From Thalassotalea psychrophila (GTDB lineage Bacteria > Pseudomonadota > Gammaproteobacteria > Enterobacterales > Alteromonadaceae): DNA of 64,000 bases. The position numbers were made by a program, and so were the translations under genes. Shown here piece after piece: positions 36,824 to 49,338 of the stretch. The stretch is from contig NZ_CP134145.1 in assembly GCF_031583595.1 (NCBI RefSeq), positions 4,154,001-4,218,000 of the forward strand. The letters are read 5' to 3'. Each line of letters opens with the position of its first letter. Position 1 is the first letter of the stretch. The notes under the pieces were generated by a model that had not been told where the DNA came from, searched no databases, and saw only the letters and a program-made list of their open reading frames with translations.

Positions 36824-39800
36824 TTATTCGTCACCACTTGGAGCAAAACCGCCTAACAGGTCTGCATTTAATGCATCTGTTAGTGCTTGTTCAGCGTCTT
36901 CAGCGGAAACTGTTGTTTCTTCTTCAACAGCAGCATTGGCTTTATTCATGCGATTTTGATGATACGCATAACCAGTACCTGCAGGAATTAGACGACCAAC
37001 TATTACGTTTTCTTTCAGTCCACGTAAGTCATCTTTCTTACCTGCAACAGCAGCTTCAGTAAGTACACGAGTTGTTTCTTGGAACGATGCAGCAGAAATA
37101 AATGACTCTGTTGCAAGTGACGCTTTAGTAATACCTAGCATAAGAGTTTGGAACTCAGCTGGTTCTTTACCTTGCGCTTCCAATTCACGGTTAGCAATTT
37201 TAACGCGTGCTACTTCAACTTGCTCACCAGGTAAGAAGTTACTGTCACCAGCTGTCATGATCTCACACTTGCGGATCATCTGACGAACAATTACTTCGAT
37301 GTGCTTATCGTTGATTTTTACACCTTGTAAACGGTATACATCTTGTACTTCGTTAACAATGTAGTTAGCAACATGGTCAATACCACGTAAACGTAAGATA
37401 TCGTGAGGAGACTCAGGACCATCGGCGATAACTTCACCTTTAAGTACAGATTCACCTTCGAACACGTTAAGTTGACGCCATTTTGGGATCATCTCTTCGT
37501 ATACTTCACCACTTGGTTGAGTGATTAATAAACGACGCTTACCTTTAGTTTCTTTACCGAAACCAATGATACCTGTTTTCTCAGCAAGAATTGCAGGCTC
37601 TTTTGGCTTACGAGCTTCAAATAAATCAGCAACACGTGGAAGACCACCGGTAATATCACGAGTTTTTGATGACTCTTGTGGGATACGTGCTAACGCATCA
37701 CCGATATTTACTTCCGCACCATCTTCAAGGTTAACAATTGCGTTACCAGGTAAGAAGTATTGTGCAGGAATTTGTGTTCCAGCGATCATTACATCATTAC
37801 CTTTCTTATCTACAAGCTTAACCATTGGGCGCATTTCTTTACCAGCTGAACCACGTTGTGCAGGGTCAGTGATAACGATACTTGATAAACCTGTTAGTTC
37901 ATCAGTTTCACGCTCCATAGTTACCTTATCAATAAGGTCTACGAATTGAATTTTACCACCTACTTCAGTGATAATTGGATGCGTATGCGGGTCCCAGTTA
38001 GCGATAGTTTCGCCAGCTGCGATTGCTTTGCCGTCTGCTTTATTCAAGATTGAACCGTAAGGAACTTTATAACGTTCTTTTTCACGACCTAATTCATCAA
38101 TAACAGTAATTTCTGATGAACGTGATGTGATTACTAGTTTCTTCTCAGAGTTAGTAACAAACTTCGCATTTTGAAGTTTTAATGTACCAGTGTTTTTAAC
38201 TTGTACGCTGTTTTCAGCAGATGCACGAGATGCTGCACCACCGATATGGAACGTACGCATCGTTAACTGTGTACCCGGCTCACCGATTGATTGTGCTGCC
38301 ACAACACCGATTGCTTCACCTTGGTTGATAAGGTGACCACGAGCCAAATCACGACCGTAACATAATGCACAAACACCAAAATCTGTATCACAAGTAATGA
38401 TTGAGCGTACCCAAACTTGATCCACTGAGTGTTCTTCTAACGTGTCACAATCTGCTTCGTCAAGTAAACTGTTACGTGCGAAAAGTACATCTTCAGTACC
38501 TGGTGTAAACACATCTTGTGCTACAACACGACCAAGAACACGTTCACGTAGAGGTTCTACAACATCACCGCCTTCAATAAGCGGAGTCATTAATAGACCT
38601 TCTTCAATACCACAATCGCTTTCAGTTACAACTAAATCTTGTGCAACATCAACTAGACGACGAGTTAAGTAACCCGAGTTAGCTGTTTTAAGTGCCGTAT
38701 CGGCCAAACCTTTACGAGCACCATGAGTAGAGATGAAGTATTGTAATACGTTCAAACCTTCACGGAAGTTCGCTGTGATTGGCGTTTCGATGATTGAACC
38801 ATCTGGCTTAGCCATTAGACCACGCATACCGGCTAATTGACGAATCTGAGCGGCACTACCACGAGCACCAGAGTCAGCCATCATGAAGATAGAGTTGAAT
38901 GAGTCTTGCTCTTCCATCTCACCGTCGCGGTTTAAGATTGATTCTTTTGATAAGTTGTCCATCATCGCTTTCGAAACTTTTTCGTTAGCAGATGACCAGA
39001 TATCAATTACTTTATTGTATTTCTCACCAGCAGTTACAAGACCAGATTCAAATTGCTCCTGGATCTCTTTAACTTCTTCTTCACAGGCTTCAATGATAGT
39101 GTATTTCGCATCTGGAATTACCATATCGTCGATACCAACTGAAGCACCCGCGATCATCGCGTAGTGGAAACCGGTATACATAATTTGGTCAGCAAACATT
39201 ACTGTCTCTTTTAGACCCAGATTACGATACGAATGGTTAATCAGTGTAGAGATCTGCTTCTTACCTAATGGCTTATTAATAAGCTCATACGGTAAACCTT
39301 TAGGACATACTTGCCAGAAAAGTGCGCGACCAATAGTTGTATCAATCATAGATACAACATCTTCACCATTTACAAATTCAGTGATACGAATTTTCACGCG
39401 AGCGTGTAATTCTGCAACTTCTGTACGGTAGGCTTTTTCTGCTTCTTTCACAGATTTAAAGACCATACCTTCACCTTTACCATTAACACAATCACGTGAT
39501 AAATAATAAAGACCTAATACAACATCCTGTGAAGGAACGATGATTGGGTCGCCGTTAGCTGGTGATAATACGTTATTGGTAGACATCATTAACGCACGAG
39601 CTTCTAATTGAGCTTCGATTGTTAAAGGAACGTGTACCGCCATTTGGTCACCATCGAAATCGGCATTGTATGCCGCACAAACTAGTGGGTGTAAATGGAT
39701 TGCTTTACCTTCGATTAGTACTGGTTCGAACGCTTGGATACCAAGTCTATGAAGAGTTGGTGCACGGTTAAGCATAACCGGATGTTCACGGATTACTTCA

Positions 39801-41038
39801 TCAAGTACATCCCAAACTTCACCACCTTCACGTTCAACTAGTTTTTTAGCAGCTTTAATTGTAGTCGCAAGACCACGAGCTTCTAATTTACCGTAGATGA
39901 AAGGTTTAAATAACTCTAATGCCATCTTCTTAGGAAGACCACATTGATGTAAACGTAGTGTTGGACCAACCGTGATTACAGAACGACCAGAGTAATCAAC
40001 ACGCTTACCAAGTAAATTCTGACGGAAACGACCTTGCTTACCCTTGATCATATCAGCAAGAGATTTAAGAGGACGTTTGTTAGAACCAGTAATTGCACGA
40101 CCACGACGACCGTTATCTAATAACGCATCAACAGACTCTTGTAACATACGTTTTTCGTTACGTACGATAATGTCTGGTGCTACTAAATCTAGTAGACGTT
40201 TAAGACGGTTGTTACGGTTAATAACACGACGATATAAATCGTTCAGATCAGACGTAGCAAAACGACCGCCATCTAGTGGAACTAGTGGACGTAGATCTGG
40301 TGGAAGGATCGGAAGAACCGACATAATCATCCATTCTGGTTTGTTACCAGATTGAGCGAATGCTTCCATTAATTTTAAACGTTTAGTGATTTTTTTACGC
40401 TTAGTTTCACTACCAATTTCAGGTAGCTCTTCACGCATTTGATCAATTTCAGCGTTTAAGTCAATTTCTTTCAAAAGGGCTAAAACTGCTTCAGCGCCCA
40501 TTTTTGCGTCAAATTCATCACCGTGTTCTTCAAGAGAGTCTAAGTACTCTTCTTCGGTTAAAATTTGGCTGCGCTCTAATGTAGTCATACCAGGTTCGGT
40601 AACAACATAAGATTCGAAATATAATACACGTTCAATATCACGCAATGTCATATCAAGTAATAAACCGATACGAGATGGCAATGATTTTAAGAACCAGATG
40701 TGAGCAACTGGGCTAGCTAATTCGATGTGTCCCATACGGTCACGACGAACTTTAGTTAGCGTTACTTCAACACCACATTTTTCACAAATAACACCACGAT
40801 GCTTAAGGCGCTTGTACTTGCCACATAAACATTCGTAATCTTTTACTGGTCCGAAAATTCGGGCACAGAAAAGTCCGTCACGCTCTGGTTTGAACGTACG
40901 GTAGTTGATGGTTTCTGGCTTTTTAACTTCACCAAATGACCATGAACGGATCATGTCTGGTGAGGCTAGACCAATTCGAATACCATCGAATTCTTCAGTT
41001 TGATTCTGTTGCTTAAGAAACTTAAGTAAATCTTTCAC
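36824..41038 (-). CDS. rpoC: RNA polymerase beta' subunit
   Basis: 1404 residues (E. coli 1407). The N-terminal zinc site reads [20 protein letters not shown], the catalytic magnesium loop [12 protein letters not shown], and the second zinc site [19 protein letters not shown]. The trigger-loop region [12 protein letters not shown] follows. It is 86 bp after rpoB, in the same transcript. Confidence 0.99.
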   Translation of the reverse strand: MKDLLKFLKQQNQTEEFDGIRIGLASPDMIRSWSFGEVKKPETINYRTFKPERDGLFCARIFGPVKDYECLCGKYKRLKHRGVICEKCGVEVTLTKVRRDRMGHIELASPVAHIWFLKSLPSRIGLLLDMTLRDIERVLYFESYVVTEPGMTTLERSQILTEEEYLDSLEEHGDEFDAKMGAEAVLALLKEIDLNAEIDQMREELPEIGSETKRKKITKRLKLMEAFAQSGNKPEWMIMSVLPILPPDLRPLVPLDGGRFATSDLNDLYRRVINRNNRLKRLLDLVAPDIIVRNEKRMLQESVDALLDNGRRGRAITGSNKRPLKSLADMIKGKQGRFRQNLLGKRVDYSGRSVITVGPTLRLHQCGLPKKMALELFKPFIYGKLEARGLATTIKAAKKLVEREGGEVWDVLDEVIREHPVMLNRAPTLHRLGIQAFEPVLIEGKAIHLHPLVCAAYNADFDGDQMAVHVPLTIEAQLEARALMMSTNNVLSPANGDPIIVPSQDVVLGLYYLSRDCVNGKGEGMVFKSVKEAEKAYRTEVAELHARVKIRITEFVNGEDVVSMIDTTIGRALFWQVCPKGLPYELINKPLGKKQISTLINHSYRNLGLKETVMFADQIMYTGFHYAMIAGASVGIDDMVIPDAKYTIIEACEEEVKEIQEQFESGLVTAGEKYNKVIDIWSSANEKVSKAMMDNLSKESILNRDGEMEEQDSFNSIFMMADSGARGSAAQIRQLAGMRGLMAKPDGSIIETPITANFREGLNVLQYFISTHGARKGLADTALKTANSGYLTRRLVDVAQDLVVTESDCGIEEGLLMTPLIEGGDVVEPLRERVLGRVVAQDVFTPGTEDVLFARNSLLDEADCDTLEEHSVDQVWVRSIITCDTDFGVCALCYGRDLARGHLINQGEAIGVVAAQSIGEPGTQLTMRTFHIGGAASRASAENSVQVKNTGTLKLQNAKFVTNSEKKLVITSRSSEITVIDELGREKERYKVPYGSILNKADGKAIAAGETIANWDPHTHPIITEVGGKIQFVDLIDKVTMERETDELTGLSSIVITDPAQRGSAGKEMRPMVKLVDKKGNDVMIAGTQIPAQYFLPGNAIVNLEDGAEVNIGDALARIPQESSKTRDITGGLPRVADLFEARKPKEPAILAEKTGIIGFGKETKGKRRLLITQPSGEVYEEMIPKWRQLNVFEGESVLKGEVIADGPESPHDILRLRGIDHVANYIVNEVQDVYRLQGVKINDKHIEVIVRQMIRKCEIMTAGDSNFLPGEQVEVARVKIANRELEAQGKEPAEFQTLMLGITKASLATESFISAASFQETTRVLTEAAVAGKKDDLRGLKENVIVGRLIPAGTGYAYHQNRMNKANAAVEEETTVSAEDAEQALTDALNADLLGGFAPSGDE

Positions 41039-41124
41039 ACTTCATCTCCTGTCGGAGTTAACATCTGGGGAGAGCTTTACGCCCTCCCCGTATACTGTCT
41101 AATAAATTAGTTCAGCTATTCAGG

Positions 41125-44100
41125 TTATTCCTTGTCCAGTTCGATATTGATACCTAACGAACGGATTTCTTTCAACAATACGTTGAATGACTCAGGCATT
41201 CCTGGTTCCATACGGTGATCACCGTCAACAAGGTTTTTGTACATTTTAGTACGACCGTTAACGTCATCAGATTTAACCGTAAGCATTTCTTGTAGAGTGT
41301 AAGCAGCACCGTATGCTTCAAGTGCCCATACTTCCATCTCACCGAAACGTTGACCACCAAATTGCGCTTTACCACCAAGTGGTTGTTGCGTAACTAGTGA
41401 GTAAGAACCAGTAGAACGTGCATGCATCTTGTCATCAACTAAGTGATTCAGTTTCAGCATGTACATATAACCTACGGTAACAGGACGCTCAAATGCACGA
41501 CCAGTACGGCCGTCAAATAAAGTGAACTGACCGCTTTCTGGCATATCTGCCAAACGGAATAGTTCTTTAATTTCTTTTTCTGCAGCACCATCAAACGCTG
41601 GTGTTGCAATTGGTAAACCGGCACGAAGGTTATCAGCTAAACGCTTAACTTCATCATCAGAGAAGCTATCAATGTCTACTACTTGGCGAGATTCGCCAAC
41701 TGCGTAAACATCTTTCAAGAATATACGAAGTTTCGCTAATTCTTGCTGCTCTTTGATCATACGGTCAATTTTTTCACCGATACCGCGACACGCCATACCT
41801 AAGTGAGTTTCTAAAACCTGACCGATGTTCATACGTGAAGGTACACCAAGAGGGTTAAGCACGATATCTACCGGCTCACCATTCTTGTCATGTGGCATAT
41901 CTTCCACAGGAACAACGTTAGAGATAACACCTTTGTTACCATGACGACCAGCCATCTTGTCACCTGGTTGTAAGCGACGCTTAACAGCAAGGTAAACTTT
42001 AACGATTTTAAGTACGCCTGGTTGTAAGTCATCACCTTGAGTGATCTTACGACGTTTAACTTCATATTTCTTATCAAAGTCAGCTTTAATGGCATCATAC
42101 TGCTCGGCAATTTGCTCAAGTTCAGTTTGTTGACCTTCATCGCTTAGGCTTTGACTTAACCATTGGTCACGAGACATACCATTAAGGTCAGACTCATTTA
42201 AACCAGATGATAATAGAAGTTTCTTAGCACGGGCATAAATACCATCTTCTAAAATGCTGAATTCATCGCCAAGATCTTTCTTAACTTCTTTCAATTGCAT
42301 TTCTTCAATTTCCATCGCACGGGCGTCTTTTTCAACACCGTCGCGAGTGAATACTTGAACATCGATGATAGTACCTGAAACTGAGTTTGGTACACGTAAA
42401 GAGCTGTCTTTAACGTCAGCTGCTTTCTCACCGAAGATAGCACGTAATAATTTTTCTTCTGGTGTTAACTGAGTTTCACCCTTAGGAGTAACTTTACCCA
42501 CTAAGATGTCGCCGCCGTTAACTTCTGCACCGATGTATACAACACCTGATTCATCTAATTTAGATAATGCAGACTCACCAACGTTAGGGATATCAGAAGT
42601 AATCTCTTCTGAGCCTAATTTGGTGTCACGAGCGATACATGATAATTCCTGAATATGAATAGTAGTGAAACGATCTTCTTTCGTTACACGTTCAGAAATC
42701 AACATTGAATCCTCGAAGTTATAACCATTCCAAGGCATGAATGCGATACGCATGTTTTGACCAAGAGCCAACTCACCTAAATCGGTAGAAGGACCATCGG
42801 CTAACACGTCACCACGTTGCACTGGTTCGCCAACATTACAAGTTGGACGTTGGTTAATACAAGTATTCTGGTTAGAACGAGTGTATTTAGTTAAGTTGTA
42901 GATATCGATACCAGCTTCACCGGCATGCATTTCGTTTTCGTTAACACGAACAACGATACGACTCGCATCTACATAGTCAACAACACCGCCACGTTTGGCA
43001 ACGGCCGTTACACCTGAATCTACAGCAATAGTTTTTTCCATACCGGTACCAACTAAAGGCTTATCAACTTTTAGTGTAGGTACTGCTTGACGTTGCATGT
43101 TCGCGCCCATCAAGGCACGGTTAGCATCATCATGCTCTAGGAATGGAATAAGTGATGCCGCCACAGAGATAATTTGCTGTGGTGATACATCCATATATTG
43201 AACTTGTTCTGCAGACAAAAGAGTAAATTCATTCTTATGACGACAGTTAACTAAGCCTTCTACTAAACGTTTGTCAGCGTCAACTGCAGCATTCGCCTGA
43301 GCGATTACAAAGTTGCCTTCTTCGATAGCAGATAAATAATCAATATCATCAGTGATAAGACCGTCTACTACTTTACGGTATGGAGTTTCTAAGAAACCAT
43401 AGTCGTTAGTACGGGCATAACATGATAATGAGTTAATCAAACCGATGTTTGGACCTTCCGGCGTTTCGATTGGACATACACGACCGTAATGGGTTGGATG
43501 TACATCACGTACTTCAAAACCTGCGCGCTCACGTGTTAAACCACCAGGGCCTAACGCTGAGATACGACGTTTATGAGTAACTTCCGATAACGGGTTGTTC
43601 TGATCCATAAACTGTGACAACTGTGAAGAACCAAAGAATTCTTTAACAGCTGCAGAAATAGGCTTAGCGTTGATTAAATCTTGTGGCATTACTGCATCAA
43701 GATCACCAAGACTTAAACGCTCACGTACAGCACGTTCAACACGAACTAGACCAACGCGGAATTGGTTTTCAGCCATTTCACCAACAGAACGGATACGACG
43801 GTTACCTAAGTGATCGATATCGTCCACTTCGCCTTTACCGTCACGGATTGAAATTAACGTTTTCATTACCGAGATGATGTCATCATGCGATAAGATACCA
43901 GAGCCAGTGCTTTCTGAGCGACCAACACGGCGGTTAAATTTCATGCGACCAACAGTTGATAAGTCATAACGTTCTTCGGCGAAGAATAAGTTCTGAAATA
44001 ATGCTTCAGCAGCATCTTTTGTTGGTGGCTCACCTGGACGCATCATACGATAAATTTCAACTAACGCTTCTAAGCGGTTAGTAGAGTTATCAACACGTAA

Positions 44101-45153
44101 GGTGTCTGACATGTATGAACCACAATCGAATTCATTCATGTATAAAGTGTCAAAAGTCTTAAAGCCAGCTTCAGTTAATTCAGCTAATAGCTCTAGTGTT
44201 AATTCAGCATTCGCTTCAGCGATTACTTCACCAGTACTTTTGTTCACATGCTCTTTAGCAAGTACGCGACCAACAATATAGTCAGCAGGTACATCTAAGG
44301 TAGTGACATCGGCTTTACCTAAAGCACGGATGTGACGAGCAGTGATACGACGACCTTGTTCTACAAGTACATCGCCGTTTGGTAATTTGAGATCAAACGT
44401 TGCGGTTTCACCACGTAAACGTTCTGGCACAAGTTCCATAACTAACTTGTTTTTCTTGATATCAAAACGTGTTGTTTCAAAGAACATTTCCAGAATTTCT
44501 TCTGTTGTATATTCTAAGGCACGTAACATAATTGATGCAGGTAACTTACGACGTCTATCTATACGTACAAATAAGTTATCTTTAGGATCGAATTCAAAGT
44601 CTAACCATGAACCACGGTAAGGAATAACGCGGGCGTTATATAACACTTTACCTGATGAGTGGGTTTTACCTTTATCGTGATCGAAGAAAACACCCGGAGA
44701 ACGATGTAATTGCGAAACAATAACACGCTCAGTACCATTAATTACAAAGGTACCATTATCCGTCATCAATGGGATTTCGCCCATGTAGACTTCTTGTTCT
44801 TTAATATCTTTAACTGTACCGGCTGCGGCTTCTTTATCGTAAATTACCATGCGTAATTTAACACGTAGAGCGGCAGAGTAAGTTACACCGCGAATTTGAC
44901 ATTCTTTAACATCAAATAACGGCTCACCTAAACGGTAGCTAACATACTGTAATTCTGAATTACCAGAATAACTTTTTATTGGAAATACGCTACGGAAAGC
45001 GGCTTCTAAGCCTACTGCACCCGTTGCATCGATATCAATAAACTTGCGGAAAGATTCGAGTTGGATAGACAACAGGAATGGATAATCCATTACCTGAACA
45101 CTTTTACCAAAGTCCTTTCGAATACGCTTCTTCTCAGAATAAGAGTAAACCAT
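41125..45153 (-). CDS. rpoB: RNA polymerase beta subunit
   Basis: 1342 residues, the E. coli length. The rifampicin region [18 protein letters not shown] ... [12 protein letters not shown] is wild type at the common resistance positions. The C-terminal clamp part includes [18 protein letters not shown]. It follows rplL after a 243-bp spacer with an attenuator. Confidence 0.99.
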   Translation of the reverse strand: MVYSYSEKKRIRKDFGKSVQVMDYPFLLSIQLESFRKFIDIDATGAVGLEAAFRSVFPIKSYSGNSELQYVSYRLGEPLFDVKECQIRGVTYSAALRVKLRMVIYDKEAAAGTVKDIKEQEVYMGEIPLMTDNGTFVINGTERVIVSQLHRSPGVFFDHDKGKTHSSGKVLYNARVIPYRGSWLDFEFDPKDNLFVRIDRRRKLPASIMLRALEYTTEEILEMFFETTRFDIKKNKLVMELVPERLRGETATFDLKLPNGDVLVEQGRRITARHIRALGKADVTTLDVPADYIVGRVLAKEHVNKSTGEVIAEANAELTLELLAELTEAGFKTFDTLYMNEFDCGSYMSDTLRVDNSTNRLEALVEIYRMMRPGEPPTKDAAEALFQNLFFAEERYDLSTVGRMKFNRRVGRSESTGSGILSHDDIISVMKTLISIRDGKGEVDDIDHLGNRRIRSVGEMAENQFRVGLVRVERAVRERLSLGDLDAVMPQDLINAKPISAAVKEFFGSSQLSQFMDQNNPLSEVTHKRRISALGPGGLTRERAGFEVRDVHPTHYGRVCPIETPEGPNIGLINSLSCYARTNDYGFLETPYRKVVDGLITDDIDYLSAIEEGNFVIAQANAAVDADKRLVEGLVNCRHKNEFTLLSAEQVQYMDVSPQQIISVAASLIPFLEHDDANRALMGANMQRQAVPTLKVDKPLVGTGMEKTIAVDSGVTAVAKRGGVVDYVDASRIVVRVNENEMHAGEAGIDIYNLTKYTRSNQNTCINQRPTCNVGEPVQRGDVLADGPSTDLGELALGQNMRIAFMPWNGYNFEDSMLISERVTKEDRFTTIHIQELSCIARDTKLGSEEITSDIPNVGESALSKLDESGVVYIGAEVNGGDILVGKVTPKGETQLTPEEKLLRAIFGEKAADVKDSSLRVPNSVSGTIIDVQVFTRDGVEKDARAMEIEEMQLKEVKKDLGDEFSILEDGIYARAKKLLLSSGLNESDLNGMSRDQWLSQSLSDEGQQTELEQIAEQYDAIKADFDKKYEVKRRKITQGDDLQPGVLKIVKVYLAVKRRLQPGDKMAGRHGNKGVISNVVPVEDMPHDKNGEPVDIVLNPLGVPSRMNIGQVLETHLGMACRGIGEKIDRMIKEQQELAKLRIFLKDVYAVGESRQVVDIDSFSDDEVKRLADNLRAGLPIATPAFDGAAEKEIKELFRLADMPESGQFTLFDGRTGRAFERPVTVGYMYMLKLNHLVDDKMHARSTGSYSLVTQQPLGGKAQFGGQRFGEMEVWALEAYGAAYTLQEMLTVKSDDVNGRTKMYKNLVDGDHRMEPGMPESFNVLLKEIRSLGINIELDKE

Positions 45154-45329
45154 GGGTTCCTCATCTAGCTGGTTATGGCCAAGTCTGACTTATTTTAAGT
45201 CAGGAATAAAACTGATTGTTAACCAAAAAATAACACTGTTAAATTTCGATTAACAATCAATAATGCACTGTTTTGATTCAAAAAAGAACCAAAATATTGA
45301 GTTGATTAAAAATCAATCTCTTTTAGCGC

Positions 45330-45358
45330 AAAAAGGCCGGTGATATAAATCACCAGCC
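45330..45358 (-). terminator. attenuator between rplL and rpoB
   Basis: Minus strand GGCTGGTGATTTATATCACCGG then CCTTTTTGCGC, 38 bp after the rplL stop. Its place matches the rplL-rpoB attenuator of E. coli, which lets only part of the transcripts through and sets the ribosomal-protein to polymerase ratio. That role is by analogy. Confidence 0.72.
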
Positions 45359-45396
45359 ATTGCCTAATTTAGGCAACTAATCTGTATAAAAACAGA

Positions 45397-45762
45397 TTAT
45401 TTGATCTCAACAGAAGCACCAGCTTCTTCAAGAGTTTTCTTAAGCTCTTCAGCTTCAGCTTTTTCAACGCCTTCTTTGATCGCTTTAGGAGCTGACTCAA
45501 CTAAGTCTTTAGCTTCTTTAAGGCCTAGACCTGTAGCGCCACGAACAGCTTTGATTACTGCAACTTTCTTCTCACCGAATGAAGTCATTACAACGTCAAA
45601 TTCAGTTTGCTCTTCAGCAGCACCACCAGCGTCAGCTGCAACAGCAACGCCAACAGCAGCAGTTACGCCGAATTTTTCTTCCATTGCTTCAACTAAAGCA
45701 ACAACATCCATTACAGACATGTCTGCAATTGCGTTTAAAATATCTTCTTGAGAGATAGACAT
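45397..45762 (-). CDS. rplL: 50S ribosomal protein L7/L12
   Basis: 121 residues: N-terminal dimerisation helix region [20 protein letters not shown], an Ala/Gly-rich hinge near 35-52, then the C-terminal factor-binding domain with [20 protein letters not shown]. The stalk protein recruits EF-Tu and EF-G. It lies 72 bp after rplJ. Confidence 0.98.
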   Translation of the reverse strand: MSISQEDILNAIADMSVMDVVALVEAMEEKFGVTAAVGVAVAADAGGAAEEQTEFDVVMTSFGEKKVAVIKAVRGATGLGLKEAKDLVESAPKAIKEGVEKAEAEELKKTLEEAGASVEIK

Positions 45763-45834
45763 AATGTTTTTCCTATTTCTTTAAAACAGCTAATACGCTG
45801 TTATATAACTATATAAATATAAGCTAACAGCGAA

Positions 45835-46329
45835 TTATGCTGCTGCTTCTTCTTTCTGATCACGAACTGCAGCAATAGTGCGAGCAAGTTTGCCTGCAGA
45901 TGCTTCTTTCATAACGCTCATTACACGTGCAATAGCTTCGTCGTAAGTAGGTAATTTCGCTAATACCGAAATATCTACAACGTTGCCTTCAAATGCTGCG
46001 GCTTTTAATTCAAAGTTTTCGTTAGATTTAGCGAAATCTGAGAACAAACGTGCTGCAGCACCTGGGTGCTCGTTTGAAAATGCAATTAATGAAGGACCAA
46101 CTAATGTATCAGAGATACATGAGAATTCAGTTCCTTCCAATGCGCGACGTGCTAATGTGTTACGAACAACCTTCATCCATACACCATTTTCACGAGCTTC
46201 TTTACGCAAAGTAGTAATTGCATCAACTGTTACACCGCGAGAATCCACGATTACAGCTGATTGAGCGCCAGTAGCAGCTTCTTGAACTTCAGCAACAATT
46301 GCTTTTTTATCATCAAGATTGATAGCCAT
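45835..46329 (-). CDS. rplJ: 50S ribosomal protein L10
   Basis: 164 residues: [36 protein letters not shown] and [16 protein letters not shown] are typical; the Ala/Glu-rich end is the L7/L12 anchoring helix. It forms the stalk base and represses its own mRNA through the leader directly upstream. Confidence 0.98.
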   Translation of the reverse strand: MAINLDDKKAIVAEVQEAATGAQSAVIVDSRGVTVDAITTLRKEARENGVWMKVVRNTLARRALEGTEFSCISDTLVGPSLIAFSNEHPGAAARLFSDFAKSNENFELKAAAFEGNVVDISVLAKLPTYDEAIARVMSVMKEASAGKLARTIAAVRDQKEEAAA

Positions 46330-46571
46330 TGGCTTTAACTCCTGGTTTCACCGGACGAATCCGATATTTAAAACTCCTAAGATAATCTTTTACCTTAGGC
46401 CATTACGGCGAGAGCCAGAAATTTAGGAAAATATCTGGGTAATCACCATCTACGTAGGACATTAAGTAGTTATCACCATACTCATAAAGTACTTAAGGCT
46501 TTAACAACACCTACGGTCTTGGACGGGAGCTGAGTATCTAAAAAGACACCAGCACCTACCAAATTTTTAGG
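46330..46571 (-). ncRNA. L10 leader (autoregulatory mRNA element)
   Basis: About 242 nt of untranslated leader between the rplJ promoter and the rplJ start. It contains GTCCAAGACCGTAGGTG (46509-46525 on the minus strand), nearly the GTCC-AAGACCGCAGGTG signature of the gammaproteobacterial L10(L12)4-binding leader. Binding of L10 there blocks rplJ translation in E. coli. Confidence 0.8.
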
Positions 46572-46577
46572 GGCGAA

Positions 46578-46606
46578 ATTATAGTCTAATTTCAACCCCT
46601 TGTAAA
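46578..46606 (-). promoter_or_regulatory. sigma70 promoter of rplJL-rpoBC
   Basis: Minus strand TTTACA (46606-46601), 17-bp spacer, TATAAT (46583-46578). It lies just after rplA and gives the L10 leader its full length. Confidence 0.75.
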
Positions 46607-46614
46607 ACGCTAAA

Positions 46615-47313
46615 TTAAGCGATTGTCAACGAGTTTTGAGCGATGTTAATACCAGCACCCATAGTTGTTGATAAACTGATTTTAGCAAGGTATGCACCTT
46701 TTGCTTGAGCTGGCTTAGCTTTGCTAAGAGCAGCAAGTAAAGCTACTAAATTTTCTTCTAATTGAGCGTTTTCAAAGTCAGCCTTACCGATTGTAGAATG
46801 GATGATACCATTCTTATCGTTACGGTAACGAACCTGACCAGCTTTAGCATTTTTAACTGCTGTAGCTACGTCTGGAGTTACAGTACCAACTTTAGGGTTA
46901 GGCATTAAGCCGCGAGGACCTAATACTTGACCAAGTTGACCTACAACACGCATTGCATCTGGAGTAGCAATAACTACGTCAAAATCCATTACGCCAGCTT
47001 TAACTTGTTCAGCTAAATCTTCCATACCGATAATGTCAGCACCAGCTTCTTGAGCCTTCTCAACATTAGCGCCTTGAGTAAATACTGCGACACGTACGTT
47101 ACGACCAGTACCGTTTGGCAATACTGTAGCGCCACGAACGTTTTGATCAGATTTACGTGCGTCAATGCCTAGCTTAACAGCTACATCAACACTTTCTCTG
47201 AAGTTAGCAGTAGCTAACTCTTTAAGAAGTGCTAAAGCTTCATTGATTTCATATTCTTTTGTTACGTCTACTTTTTCACGGATAAGACGAGCGCGTTTTG
47301 ATAATTTAGCCAT
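46615..47313 (-). CDS. rplA: 50S ribosomal protein L1
   Basis: 232 residues: [16 protein letters not shown] at the start, then [20 protein letters not shown] and [18 protein letters not shown]1 forms the mobile stalk at the E site and in E. coli represses the L11 operon. Three bp separate it from rplK. Confidence 0.98.
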   Translation of the reverse strand: MAKLSKRARLIREKVDVTKEYEINEALALLKELATANFRESVDVAVKLGIDARKSDQNVRGATVLPNGTGRNVRVAVFTQGANVEKAQEAGADIIGMEDLAEQVKAGVMDFDVVIATPDAMRVVGQLGQVLGPRGLMPNPKVGTVTPDVATAVKNAKAGQVRYRNDKNGIIHSTIGKADFENAQLEENLVALLAALSKAKPAQAKGAYLAKISLSTTMGAGINIAQNSLTIA

Positions 47314-47316
47314 TGA

Positions 47317-47745
47317 TTAGTCCTCTACCACTAAACCCATTGAACGAGCAGAGCCCGCAATGGTACGCACTGCAGCTTCTAGTGAGCCCGCAGTTAAATC
47401 AGGTTCTTTAGTCTTAACGATTTCTTCAAGTTGTGCAGTAGTTACTGTACCAACTTTTTCAGTGTTAGGACGGCCTGAACCACTCTTGATACCAGCAGCT
47501 TTCTTAAGTAAGTAAGAAGCAGGTGGAGTTTTTGTTTCAAAAGTGAAAGAACGATCGTTGTATACAGTAATAACTACTGGTACAGGAGCGCCTTTTTCTA
47601 AAGAATCTGTTTTTGCGTTGAACGCTTTACAGAATTCCATAATATTTACACCGTGTTGACCTAGTGCAGGACCAACTGGTGGTGACGGGTTAGCTGCACC
47701 AGCAGCAACCTGTAGCTTGATTAGAGCTTGGACTTTTTTAGCCAT
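47317..47745 (-). CDS. rplK: 50S ribosomal protein L11
   Basis: 142 residues: [39 protein letters not shown] and the C-terminal [16 protein letters not shown]. Binds the GTPase-centre rRNA. It is normally joined to nusG, but here it has its own promoter because about 1.6 kb intervenes. Confidence 0.98.
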   Translation of the reverse strand: MAKKVQALIKLQVAAGAANPSPPVGPALGQHGVNIMEFCKAFNAKTDSLEKGAPVPVVITVYNDRSFTFETKTPPASYLLKKAAGIKSGSGRPNTEKVGTVTTAQLEEIVKTKEPDLTAGSLEAAVRTIAGSARSMGLVVED

Positions 47746-47846
47746 GGTTTTTATACCTTTAGTATGGGTGCAAACGCTATTAGTTAAAACAGCTCCCCGT
47801 TAACAAAAAACGATTTTATTCGAAGTTCAAATAAAATCGGCAGCGG

Positions 47847-47876
47847 ATTATATATTAACCAGAGGCATAAGTGCAA
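47847..47876 (-). promoter_or_regulatory. sigma70 promoter of rplKA
   Basis: Minus strand TTGCAC (47876-47871), 18-bp spacer, TATAAT (47852-47847), about 100 bp upstream of the rplK ATG. It lies between the rplK start and the end of the TauE/SafE gene, so rplKA can be expressed independently of nusG. Confidence 0.72.
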
Positions 47877-47957
47877 GGATGAATTGTGAATTTGTTTAAA
47901 AAAGAGGCGAAAGAAAAGAACGAGGGGCTAGAAACGGAGAAACAAAGAGCGAAACCA

Positions 47958-48860
47958 CTATATAAAATCGATTAAACCTATTACACCTACAAATAAGATC
48001 CAACTGCCTAGAAACAGCTTTAATTTTTGTGGACCTAAAGCCTGCGCGATGAACCTGGCAACTAATGCCCCAATAATCGCGCCAGGGGCAGCAAATAATA
48101 AAACCTCTAAATTAATAAGTTGCTCATTAATAAAATATGGAATGCCACTTAATACCGATAAAGAAGAAACTATTACTCCTGCTGCAACTGAAAACATCAC
48201 TGAAAATCCGCGTAACAGTAAAATAACGGCAAGGATCTCACCAACACCAACTGAGATCCAAGCAGTGATAATTCCACCAATAAAACTGGAGATAGCAATT
48301 AGCAACAGCTCGAGTTTAGTTAGTTGTTTAACACCGCGGTGTGTTGACCGTTTCCCTAGATATACACAATGGTATAAAACGACGATACCAAATACTAATG
48401 AAAACACACTAAAAATCGTGTTTATTGACGTCACAGGCAGTAAGGATAAATATTGCACACAATAGATACCAGCAATCGACATTGGAATACTACAAGCTAA
48501 AGCTTGATATAAAAGGTTAACTCTTTCTATTTTTTGACTACTGTCACGGTTAAAAAATATTAACCAAGAAATACTACCTACAGTCATACCAAAACATTGA
48601 ATAGCAAAGCTTGTAGCAACAACCTCATCTATCGCCATACCTAGCGCATTAAATGAAGGAACAAAAACAACGCCCCCTCCAGCTCCGGTAGAGTTTGCTG
48701 TTATAGCGCCACCAATACCTAAGAAGAAAAACGCGCCAAATTCTTGCAGTTTAGCTAATGAATTCTCAAGCTGAATAAAAAGAGCAGACCAAAGTACAAT
48801 AAATAATAAGGCTATAACAAATAGATATTTTTGCTGTTTAGATAATGAGGACGGCAACAT
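47958..48860 (-). CDS. TauE/SafE-family membrane transporter
   Basis: 300 residues with about eight or nine hydrophobic segments. The N-terminal half contains GGAITANSTGAGGGVVFVPS, like the glycine-rich motif of TauE/SafE (sulfite exporter) proteins; the mirrored motif FIGGIITAWISVGVGEILAV is in the second half. The substrate is unknown; family members move sulfite, sulfonates or other organic anions. It sits on the same strand inside the normally contiguous nusG-rplK pair. Confidence 0.8.
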   Translation of the reverse strand: MLPSSLSKQQKYLFVIALLFIVLWSALFIQLENSLAKLQEFGAFFFLGIGGAITANSTGAGGGVVFVPSFNALGMAIDEVVATSFAIQCFGMTVGSISWLIFFNRDSSQKIERVNLLYQALACSIPMSIAGIYCVQYLSLLPVTSINTIFSVFSLVFGIVVLYHCVYLGKRSTHRGVKQLTKLELLLIAISSFIGGIITAWISVGVGEILAVILLLRGFSVMFSVAAGVIVSSLSVLSGIPYFINEQLINLEVLLFAAPGAIIGALVARFIAQALGPQKLKLFLGSWILFVGVIGLIDFI

Positions 48861-48897
48861 TAATAAAGAAGTTTTCTAGGGAAATTGTAGTTATCAT

Positions 48898-49106
48898 ATA
48901 CCAATTCTATTAATTATGTGATCAACTTTTTAGTGAGATAAAATGGATAAATACAAGGCATAAAATTTTATAAGTAGTCATTCTCGGCTTTGGCATCCTG
49001 CGTCGCTCTACCTGCAGCATCCATGCCTTCGTACTTAAGATTTTATAACGCAGTATTTGTTCTTTTTAGCCAGTAAAAATGAGCAGATAATTATTGGACT
49101 TGGTAT
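48898..49106 (-). repeat. MITE-like dispersed repeat, copy 2
   Basis: 209 bp, the inverted counterpart of 5625-5834. It begins ATACCAATTCTATTAATTAT and ends with ATTGGACTTGGTAT, and shares the GGCATCCTGCGTCGCTCTAC core. The copies differ by scattered substitutions, so they are not very recent. Confidence 0.8.
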
Positions 49107-49184
49107 CAATGCAGCTTTGTAATAGATAAAACCCTTTCTCTTTAATATTTTATCGTATAGATGCTCATTGTAAGTTGTGGAGAT

Positions 49185-49205
49185 CCCGTTCAACAACATA
49201 ACGGG
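49185..49205. repeat. short palindromic intergenic repeat (CCCGTT...AACGGG)
   Basis: With flanks GGAGAT on the left and ATGACGG on the right, it is the reverse-oriented relative of 11713-11733. Confidence 0.55.
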
Positions 49206-49291
49206 ATGACGGTTAACTGTTTCTAAACGACGTTAAGGCATTACAAGTGCTAACTGTCCATGGCAATTTGCATACGCTCACCCCTTAACGT

Positions 49292-49320
49292 AAAAAGCCA
49301 GAGCAATGCTCTGGCTTTTA
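49292..49320 (-). terminator. rho-independent terminator of nusG
   Basis: Minus strand AAAAGCCAGAGC, short loop, GCTCTGGCTTTTT, 19 bp after the nusG stop. It confirms that the secE-nusG transcript ends before rplK. Confidence 0.88.
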
Positions 49321-49338
49321 AATTGATTTGAAAAAAGT

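Larger units (their letters stand above)
48861..49338. other. gene-free stretch between the TauE/SafE gene and nusG
   Basis: 478 bp holding the second MITE copy, a short CCCGTT...AACGGG palindrome (49185-49205) and the nusG terminator. No coding potential was seen. Confidence 0.8.

Noticed and set aside
41172..41378. 68-residue frame within rpoB
   Set aside because: Out-of-frame shadow inside the rpoB 3' end.
45401..45751. 116-residue frame antisense to rplL
   Set aside because: Opposite strand of a strongly expressed ribosomal gene; no ribosome site or homology.
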